Shown: in pieces, positions 5,542-13,253 of the stretch
Numbering within the stretch: position 1 is the first letter of the stretch
Layout of the letters: each line of letters opens with the position of its first letter
Source of the DNA: Candidatus Aminicenantes bacterium UBA2190
GTDB lineage: Bacteria; Acidobacteriota; Aminicenantia; UBA2199
Assembly: GCA_002335385.1 (NCBI GenBank)
Contig: DCVK01000021.1
Span: 66,125 to 79,377 of the forward strand
Direction of reading: 5' to 3'
DNA length: 13,253 nt
Program-made: the position numbers and the translations under genes
Notes under the pieces: model-generated
Databases searched by the model: none
What the model saw: only the letters and a program-made list of their open reading frames with translations
What the model was told of the DNA's origin: nothing

Positions 5542-8526
5542 TTAAACGGCGGCCGCCGCGGCGCCGGGTTTTAAAATGACCCCCTGGCTCCTGCGGCCGT
5601 CGATGATCACCGCCAAGGCCTCGTCGAGGCGGACATGTCTCAGGTGATCGGTCTCGGAGGCCACGGGCAGGCCCTCCAGCCAAGGCCAGTCGATGAAGCC
5701 ATGGTCACGGTCCATGGGCACCGTGAAGTAGCCGATGCGCAGCGAGGTCATGTTCTGGAAAAAATGCGACCCCTGCGAGGGGTCGACGTTCATGTTGGGC
5801 AGGCTGGCCTCGACCACGACCTTCACGCCGCTGATCTGGCTCCACTTGACGGGTATGCCCAGCCAGGGATCGGTGCTGCCCCAGCGTCCGGGACCGATCA
5901 GCACGTAGGGGGCGTTCTCGGCGTGCAGCCGGGAGTTGAGCTGGCCGACTTCGCCGGCGATCTGCGGGCTGTGAGCGGCATCAAAAGCCTGCGGCTTGAC
6001 GAATACGATGTCGCGCAGGTCGCGCGTGACGCCATTGCCCAGGACCCGGTCGCTGAAGCAGAAGGCCGACATGCGCAGGCGGTCGTCCAGCTCCACCTTG
6101 ACCAGATCGTCCTGCACGACCAACGGGCGCACCTGCAGCAGGCTGAAGCGGGCGGGGTAGACGTCCTGGCCGGCGAGCGTCACGGCGAACTCGATCTCCA
6201 CCGCACAGTTCATCGCCTCGCGGCTCAGCTGCAGCAGCTCGCTCACGATGGCGGCCAGGGGAAAGACGCCGTTCTTCAGGATGTGGGCGAAGTTGAGGAT
6301 GCGCGGCCCGGGGAAACTGACGCCATCGTAGACCGCGTCGTTCTCCCGCGAATAGGTCGACGCCAGGTATTCCAGGACGCCGTCCTTCTCCGCCTTTTCC
6401 AGCCCGTACTTGACCAGGTACTGGTCCTCCTCCAGGAAGGCGATCGAGGCCACGCGGCGCATGGCCACGGCGAAGAAGTCGCGCTGGGAGAACTGGAACA
6501 TCTCTTTGATCGAGGTGAACTGCGGCAGGATGCCGGCGAACGCCGGGGTGAAGCGCAGGGAAACGCCGCCGTCGACGACGGTCTTGCCCAGCCCCAGAGC
6601 GACGTTGACCACGCCGTCCTCAGGCTTGGCCTGGCCGACGGGGTAATAGTTGTAGGAGCGGGCCACGCCGGAGAAATCGGGGTAGAAGCAGTCGGCGTGC
6701 GGGCGGCCCACGACCGGCTGGATGACGACCGCCATCCTCTCGTCCTCCACCCGGTGCGGCGTGCTGCCGATGTAGGCCTTGGCCTGGCGGAAGAACGTCG
6801 AGGCAAATACGAACTTGATGGCGTTGACCAGGTTCAGGAAACGGATGTCGTCGCTGTCCTGATCGTTGGGCAGCATCTTGGTGGCGTAGATGCCGGCGAA
6901 CGGCTGATAAAGGGAATCCTCCAGAAGGCTGGAGGAGCGGACGGCCAGCGGCACTTTGACGTTCTTGATGAAATCCCGCAGGTCGCCGACGATCTTGCCC
7001 GGCAGGCTGGCCTTGATGAACAGGTTGGCCATGTGGCTTTCGGAATGGTCAAGAACGGCCTGCGGCAGCAGGTCGTTCTCCCTCATGAAGTCGTCGAACA
7101 CGTCGGTCCCCAGCACCAGCGTGCGCGGGATGGAGACGGTCACTCCCGGGAACTTCCCCGGAGCGAAATGCCTGGCCAGGATACGGTCCATGAAGGCCAA
7201 GCCGCGGGCCTTGCCGCCGATGGAGCCGGAGCCGATAATGCTGAACTGGGAATGCTCCTGATGAAAGGACCGCGAGTAGGGGACGATGGAGCCGCGGCGG
7301 CTGGCGGCGCGCGAGGCGGCGATCAGCTGTTTCAGGCGGGCGCCCGGCCGCGTGTCCGCGGCGAAGTCCCGCTGCAGGGAATCGGCCAGGGTAAACTCCG
7401 TGCGGGCGCGCAACCAGCGGTCCAGATCCCCGGAGGTGAACATCTGGCGCACGGCCTCGTCGGGCAGGTCGCCGCAGGCCGAGAACAGCTGGTCCAGGTT
7501 GGCGAATCTCGCCCCGGCCTCCGGTCCGGCGCCAGGCAGCACCAGGTCGCCGAACCCGAAGTGGCTGGAGAGAAATCGGTTCAGGTCGCGCAGCAGCGTC
7601 GGCGAATTCTTCGACAGGAACGGGATGCCGGCCGTGCTCGCCATGACTTCCGCCCCATCGTCGCTCGATTGCAGCAGGACGGGCAAATGGGGCTTCCTGA
7701 CCAGCACGCTTTTTACGAAGCGCACCCCCGCCAGGGGATCGACGGTCCGGTTGCGGGGAAAACTGGCATCGGTGATGATGCCCAGCAGATGGTCCTGGAA
7801 TTCCTCAAAAACCGCCTCGGCCTCCTCGTGGGTCGTCGCCAGGTGCACGCGCGGCCGGGCATTCTGGCGCAGCAGCCTCTGGGTAAAGGTGAGGTCTTCC
7901 TTGAGCAGGGCCTCGGTGAGATCGCGCAGCACGGAAAAAATGAGCGGCAGGTAGGAGGAGTAGAAGCCGATGGAATCCTCGATCAACAGGATGTTCTGCA
8001 CTCCGGCCAAGCGCGTGTCGCCGGCGGCATTGCGGCGGTCCTCGATGAACTGGATGATGCCCAGCAGCACCTGGCCGTCACCCTGCCAGACGAAGACCCT
8101 CTCCAGGGCGCTGCCGTCATCCAGCTCCAGCAGGCGCTTCAGCTCGGGGGTGTTGTAGGCCAGACCGATCACCGGCAGGCCGGGGGCGATCTCCTTCACC
8201 TGGCGGCCGAAGGAAAAAGGGTCCATGTCGCCCAACCGCATGACCGTCACCACCAGGTCGAACGGCTCGCGGCGAATTTGCTCCAGCGCGTTCTCGCCGC
8301 CGCTGACACGGATGAACTGCGGGACGTATCCCCGGTTCCACTGCTGGTAGGTCTTCAGCAGCAGGTCCTGCAGGCGTCCGTCCTCCTCCAGCATGAAATA
8401 ATCGTACAGGCTGGCCACCAGCAGGAACCTTTTGACCTTGAAGGGGGCGAGGCGCCCGATGCGCTCCAGGGGTTGATCGGCGCCGGCCAGCCCGTTGGCG
8501 CCGCCCGGCAACTCAGTTGTCCCCAT
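5542..8526 (-). CDS. Receiver-receiver-PPDK_N protein (response-regulator-linked ATP-grasp dikinase-like protein)
   Basis: The product has 994 residues. Residues 31-164 form a first CheY-like domain whose phospho-acceptor position holds Val95 (DLVVTV), so it is a pseudo-receiver. Residues 178-321 form a second receiver with the expected residues: E183-D184 (LLIEDS), acceptor D253 (GIITDASF), S287/S288 and K306 (FLSK). Residues 425-805 are a PPDK_N ATP-grasp domain, with GGK439, R530 in VRSSSLLED, and VEIEFA closing at LLQVRPL (R800). Residues 805-994 carry the same C-terminal block as the gene at 494-3676: VGQLN, GPGRWGS (R881, W882) and GSHFFQ (919-924). The swivel His domain and PEP barrel are missing. 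ATG 8526 is chosen because the upstream extension of the frame lies inside the HD-GYP gene and looks like noise. The start overlaps the HD-GYP stop by 14 nt. Phosphorylation of D253 probably controls the ATP-grasp domain (inference). The partner kinase and substrate are unknown. Confidence 0.88.
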   Translation of the reverse strand: MGTTELPGGANGLAGADQPLERIGRLAPFKVKRFLLVASLYDYFMLEEDGRLQDLLLKTYQQWNRGYVPQFIRVSGGENALEQIRREPFDLVVTVMRLGDMDPFSFGRQVKEIAPGLPVIGLAYNTPELKRLLELDDGSALERVFVWQGDGQVLLGIIQFIEDRRNAAGDTRLAGVQNILLIEDSIGFYSSYLPLIFSVLRDLTEALLKEDLTFTQRLLRQNARPRVHLATTHEEAEAVFEEFQDHLLGIITDASFPRNRTVDPLAGVRFVKSVLVRKPHLPVLLQSSDDGAEVMASTAGIPFLSKNSPTLLRDLNRFLSSHFGFGDLVLPGAGPEAGARFANLDQLFSACGDLPDEAVRQMFTSGDLDRWLRARTEFTLADSLQRDFAADTRPGARLKQLIAASRAASRRGSIVPYSRSFHQEHSQFSIIGSGSIGGKARGLAFMDRILARHFAPGKFPGVTVSIPRTLVLGTDVFDDFMRENDLLPQAVLDHSESHMANLFIKASLPGKIVGDLRDFIKNVKVPLAVRSSSLLEDSLYQPFAGIYATKMLPNDQDSDDIRFLNLVNAIKFVFASTFFRQAKAYIGSTPHRVEDERMAVVIQPVVGRPHADCFYPDFSGVARSYNYYPVGQAKPEDGVVNVALGLGKTVVDGGVSLRFTPAFAGILPQFTSIKEMFQFSQRDFFAVAMRRVASIAFLEEDQYLVKYGLEKAEKDGVLEYLASTYSRENDAVYDGVSFPGPRILNFAHILKNGVFPLAAIVSELLQLSREAMNCAVEIEFAVTLAGQDVYPARFSLLQVRPLVVQDDLVKVELDDRLRMSAFCFSDRVLGNGVTRDLRDIVFVKPQAFDAAHSPQIAGEVGQLNSRLHAENAPYVLIGPGRWGSTDPWLGIPVKWSQISGVKVVVEASLPNMNVDPSQGSHFFQNMTSLRIGYFTVPMDRDHGFIDWPWLEGLPVASETDHLRHVRLDEALAVIIDGRRSQGVILKPGAAAAAV

Positions 8527-9733
8527 ACTTGCCCCGGATCGCCCGGATAACGTCGTAGATCGAGAAGAACACGTCGACCAGTTCGGGATCGAACTGCTTG
8601 CCTTTCTGGTCGCTGATGTACGCCAGCGTTCTGTCCTCGGCCCAGCATTCTTTGTAGGCCCGCTGCGACGACAGGGCGTCGTAGACATCGGAGAGGGCGA
8701 CGATGCGGGCGAACAGGGGGATCTCCTCCCCCTTTTTTCCCGGCCGCGGTTGCCACTCGTCGGCGGTCACGTCATCAACCTTTCCCGGGTAGCCGCTGCC
8801 GTCCCACTTCTCGTGATGGTTGAGCGCGATCTCGGCCGCCATGTCGTCCCAGTCCGAGGTGGAATCCTTGAACAGGCGCGCGCCAAAAATGACATGACGC
8901 TGCATGCACTCGTACTCGGAAGGGGACAGGGGGCCGCGCTTTTTCAGCAGCGTGTCGGAAATGGCCACCTTGCCCACGTCGTGCAGCATGGCGGCGATTC
9001 GCAGGATGTCCCGCACCCTCTTGATCTCGCCCTCGTCCACGCCGTGGCCCGCCGCCCACTTGGAATAGATCTCGATCGAGTAGGCCCCGACGCGGTTGAC
9101 GTGGGCCCCCGTCTCCTCGGGATCGCGCAGCTCGGCGATGCTGATCATGCGCAGGATGATCTCGCGGGTCATCTTCGCCTTCTCGATGCTGCCGGCCGCG
9201 TGATTGGCGAAATAGGCCACCACCAGCTCGTCCTCGTTGCGGAAGGGGACCGCCGCCCCCGTCTTGTCCAGGGAATTGATGATCTGCATGACCCCGATCA
9301 GCCGGTTCCGGCTGGCCATCAGCGGCACGGTCAGCACCGAGCGGGTGCGGTAGCGAGCCGTTTCGTCGAACGAGCGGTTGAAGCCGTAGGGGACCGCGTC
9401 GTCCAGGGCATAGGCGTCGGCGATGATCAGGGGCTTGCGGGTCATGGCCACGTAGCCGGCCATGGACTTGTCGTTCATGGGGATCTCATGGTTCTGGTAA
9501 AGGTATTTCTTGCCGCTTTCCATGTGCATCAGGGTGTCGTTCTGCACGTAGTTGATGCGCAGCTTCTGGTTCTCCAGCAGGTAGATCGACCCGGCGTCAG
9601 CGCGGGAGAAGCGCCTTGCCTCCAGCAGGACCCGGTCCAGGAGCGAGTCGACGTCCTTGATGCGGTTGAGATCCTCGGTGATCTTCAGTATCGCCGCAAC
9701 CTTGTTTTTATGTAAGCCGCTGACCATGATCAT
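8513..9733 (-). CDS. GAF / HD-GYP cyclic-di-GMP phosphodiesterase
   Basis: This 406-residue protein has a GAF domain at about 25-187 and an HD-GYP domain at about 188-400. The HD-GYP part keeps its metal and signature residues: H211 near the domain start, H251-D252 with GK254-255 (MLHDVGKVAIS), H306-H307-E308, G314-Y315-P316 in the HHEKWDGSGYP motif, and D349 (ALSDVYDAL). The intact GYP triad suggests an active enzyme that hydrolyses cyclic di-GMP, possibly also other cyclic dinucleotides. The GAF domain probably binds a small ligand and tunes activity. No transmembrane segment is visible, so it is cytosolic. It is the first gene of the leftward operon and overlaps the receiver-PPDK_N gene, which suggests a shared pathway. 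The start is ATG 9733 or ATG 9727; both lie within about 11 nt of the predicted transcription start, so the message is leaderless or nearly so. Confidence 0.93.
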   Translation of the reverse strand: MIMVSGLHKNKVAAILKITEDLNRIKDVDSLLDRVLLEARRFSRADAGSIYLLENQKLRINYVQNDTLMHMESGKKYLYQNHEIPMNDKSMAGYVAMTRKPLIIADAYALDDAVPYGFNRSFDETARYRTRSVLTVPLMASRNRLIGVMQIINSLDKTGAAVPFRNEDELVVAYFANHAAGSIEKAKMTREIILRMISIAELRDPEETGAHVNRVGAYSIEIYSKWAAGHGVDEGEIKRVRDILRIAAMLHDVGKVAISDTLLKKRGPLSPSEYECMQRHVIFGARLFKDSTSDWDDMAAEIALNHHEKWDGSGYPGKVDDVTADEWQPRPGKKGEEIPLFARIVALSDVYDALSSQRAYKECWAEDRTLAYISDQKGKQFDPELVDVFFSIYDVIRAIRGKYGDN

Positions 9734-9744
9734 TTCGCGAAAGC

Positions 9745-9773
9745 ATTATACGATTCCCGCAGGGCAGCGTCAA
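9745..9773 (-). promoter_or_regulatory. Sigma-70-type promoter of the HD-GYP operon
   Basis: On the minus strand, TTGACG (9768-9773) and TATAAT (9745-9750) are separated by exactly 17 nt (9751-9767), five of six and six of six matches to consensus. Transcription should begin about 7 nt downstream, at roughly 9737-9739, only a few bases before ATG 9733. No Shine-Dalgarno sequence fits in that space. It is the only strong promoter I see for the four leftward genes. Confidence 0.8.
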
Positions 9774-9790
9774 CACGCGGCGGCAGGCGC

Positions 9791-9819
9791 TGGGCAGGGA
9801 GCGTGGTTTGCGGTACAAT
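9791..9819 (+). promoter_or_regulatory. Probable promoter of tatD
   Basis: TACAAT (9814-9819) has TGGGCA (9791-9796, four of six matches to TTGACA) 17 nt upstream. The -10 box ends 6 nt before ATG 9826, so transcription would start on or next to the A of the start codon, as in leaderless genes. It is weaker than the divergent promoter, and 17 bp separate the two -35 boxes. If translation starts at TTG 9808 instead, this promoter cannot be the one used. Confidence 0.5.
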
Positions 9820-9825
9820 GCGCCC

Positions 9826-10602
9826 ATGGGACATGCCGGGCACATCGATTTCCATTGTCATCTCGACGACCCCTGCTTCGACAACGATCGCTGGCGCATC
9901 ATCGACCGCTGCCTGGCAGCGGGATTCAGTCGCCTGGTCACGGCGGCCGATGCCCACGACGAGAGGTCGCTGGCGAAAACGACGGAGATCCTCGGCTATC
10001 ACGGCGCCCTGGCCGCGGTCGCCGGCGCCCACCCGCACCAGGCCGACGGCTATTCGCCGCTGATCGAGCGCAGGCTGCTCGCGTTTCTGGACCGGCACCC
10101 GGTGCTGGCCCTGGGCGAGGTCGGCCTGGATTTTTACTACGATCTCGCGGCGCGCGGGAACCAGGAAGCGGTGTTCCGCCGTTTGGTCGCCCTGGCCCAG
10201 GAGCGCTCCCTGCCCCTGGTCATCCACTCGCGCCAGGCGGAAGGGCTGGTGCTGAGGATCCTGGAAGAGGAAAAATTCTCCCTGCCGGTGGTATTCCACT
10301 GCTACACAGGGGATGGTGCGGCGGCCGGGGAGATCGTGCACCGGGGATACTTTCTTTCATTCTCGGGGATCATCACCTTCAGGAAGGCGGAGGCGCTGCG
10401 GGCGGTCGTGGCCGCCACCCCGCTGGAGCACCTGCTCAGCGAGACCGATTCCCCCTACCTTGCTCCCGAGCCCGAACGGGGAAAGACCAACACGCCGCTG
10501 GCCGTCGTCCGGGTGGTGGAGCGGATCGCCGCGATCAAGAACACCGGGGTCCAGGACGTGCTGGAACAGGTCGAGAAGAATTTTCGCCGCCTGGGGCGCT
10601 GA
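9826..10602 (+). CDS. tatD: TatD family metal-dependent deoxyribonuclease
   Basis: This 258-residue protein matches the family's usual length of about 260. The metal and catalytic residues are all present in order: H10-x-H12 (IDFHCHLDD), E98 (ALGEVGLDFYY), H134 (VIHSRQ), H158 (VFHCYTGD) and D208 (SETDSPYLAPEP). TatD proteins are cytoplasmic amidohydrolase-fold nucleases with DNase or 3'-5' exonuclease activity in DNA repair and quality control; they are not needed for Tat export despite the name. Two starts are possible. ATG 9826 sits right after a -10-like box and would be leaderless. TTG 9808 adds six residues and has AGGGAG (9796-9801) 6 nt upstream. I prefer the ATG on codon type and family N-terminal length, without certainty. 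The stop codon abuts the gyrA stop, tail to tail. Confidence 0.93.
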   Translation: MGHAGHIDFHCHLDDPCFDNDRWRIIDRCLAAGFSRLVTAADAHDERSLAKTTEILGYHGALAAVAGAHPHQADGYSPLIERRLLAFLDRHPVLALGEVGLDFYYDLAARGNQEAVFRRLVALAQERSLPLVIHSRQAEGLVLRILEEEKFSLPVVFHCYTGDGAAAGEIVHRGYFLSFSGIITFRKAEALRAVVAATPLEHLLSETDSPYLAPEPERGKTNTPLAVVRVVERIAAIKNTGVQDVLEQVEKNFRRLGR

Positions 10603-13059
<2,457 letters not shown>

Positions 13060-13070
13060 GCCGGGTTCCT

Positions 13071-13253
13071 CTAGATATCGAGATTCCTCACGTTCAAGGC
13101 GTTCTGAACGATGAAGTCCTTGCGCTTGGCCGCATCATTGCCCATCAGGGTATCGAACATTTCCTCGCACTCGTGGACATCGTTCACCCCGACCTGGAGC
13201 AGGGTGCGGTTTTCGGGATCCATGGTCGTCTCCCACAGCTGCTCGGGGTTCAT
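13071..13253 (-). CDS. gyrB: DNA gyrase subunit B, C-terminal fragment
   Basis: The last 60 codons and stop of a gene that continues beyond the window; the ATG at its upstream edge is an internal Met, not the start. It has the end of the TOPRIM/C-terminal region of GyrB/ParE: MNPEQLWETTMDPENRTL, then a FDTLMGNDAAKRKDFI segment and the usual NLDI terminus. GyrB supplies the ATPase and TOPRIM metal site of gyrase. It lies 11 nt upstream of gyrA on the same strand, so the two should form one operon; the promoter is outside the window. ParE cannot be excluded from this piece alone. Confidence 0.92.
   Translation of the reverse strand: MNPEQLWETTMDPENRTLLQVGVNDVHECEEMFDTLMGNDAAKRKDFIVQNALNVRNLDI

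Noticed and set aside
494..8526. Calling the two large genes phosphoenolpyruvate synthase or pyruvate phosphate dikinase
   Set aside because: Only the ATP-grasp PPDK_N domain is present. The phosphohistidine swivel and PEP/pyruvate barrel needed for that reaction are not found in either protein.
5635..8550. A 971-codon open frame on the plus strand opposite the receiver-PPDK_N gene
   Set aside because: Its translation is low-complexity (rich in Gly, Ala, Val, His, Gln, Asp) with no recognisable domain, while the minus strand encodes clear receiver and PPDK_N motifs. Long antisense frames are expected where GC-rich third positions remove stop codons.
8527..8688. Longer start (8688) for the receiver-PPDK_N gene
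   Set aside because: The extra 54 residues lie wholly inside the HD-GYP gene and read as Ser/Arg/Thr-rich noise. ATG 8526 gives a normal N-terminus and a typical short operon overlap.
8495..9715. A 406-codon plus-strand frame spanning the HD-GYP gene
   Set aside because: It is the antisense shadow of a gene with full HD-GYP motifs; its translation has no family features and no ribosome binding site of note.

Overview
The window is GC-rich, densely packed bacterial chromosome. Almost every base is coding, neighbouring genes often touch or overlap, and I see no mobile element, tRNA, rRNA or CRISPR array. The genes are of bacterial type (gyrB-gyrA pair, TatD, HD-GYP, Glu/Leu/Phe/Val dehydrogenase). 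The style would fit a free-living anaerobic or environmental lineage such as Acidobacteriota, Aminicenantes or a deltaproteobacterial group, but the sequence alone does not fix the phylum and I hold that guess weakly.

Left part, plus strand: the 3' end of a glutamate dehydrogenase-family gene (1-426) ends in a strong intrinsic terminator (441-472). Only 21 nt later begins a 1060-residue multidomain protein (494-3676). It has a GAF-like sensor region, a PPDK_N (PEP/pyruvate-binding, ATP-grasp) domain, a C-terminal block with a GPGRWGS motif, and a terminal nucleotidyltransferase domain.

Middle part, minus strand: a four-gene operon is read leftwards from a textbook sigma-70 promoter at 9745-9773. 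It encodes a GAF/HD-GYP cyclic-di-GMP phosphodiesterase (9733-8513), a receiver-receiver-PPDK_N protein (8526-5542), a calcineurin-like metallophosphoesterase (5540-4641) and a xylose-isomerase-like TIM-barrel protein (4611-3673). The junctions are a 14-nt overlap, a 1-nt gap and a 29-nt gap. The last stop codon interlocks with the stop of the 1060-residue gene arriving from the other side.

Right part: tatD (9826-10602, plus) diverges from the operon, apparently from its own promoter placed so close to the start that the mRNA would be leaderless. tatD abuts, stop to stop, the gyrA gene (13059-10603, minus), which follows the 3' end of gyrB.

The most interesting content is the pair of PPDK_N proteins. 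Both keep the ATP-grasp nucleotide-binding signature. Both lack the phosphohistidine swivel domain and the PEP/pyruvate barrel of real PEP synthases and pyruvate phosphate dikinases. Both carry the same uncharacterised C-terminal block (GPGRWGS, then G[TS]HFFQ). One is joined to GAF and nucleotidyltransferase domains, the other to receiver domains and co-transcribed with a c-di-GMP phosphodiesterase. They look like signalling or regulatory enzymes rather than central-metabolic dikinases; that is inference.
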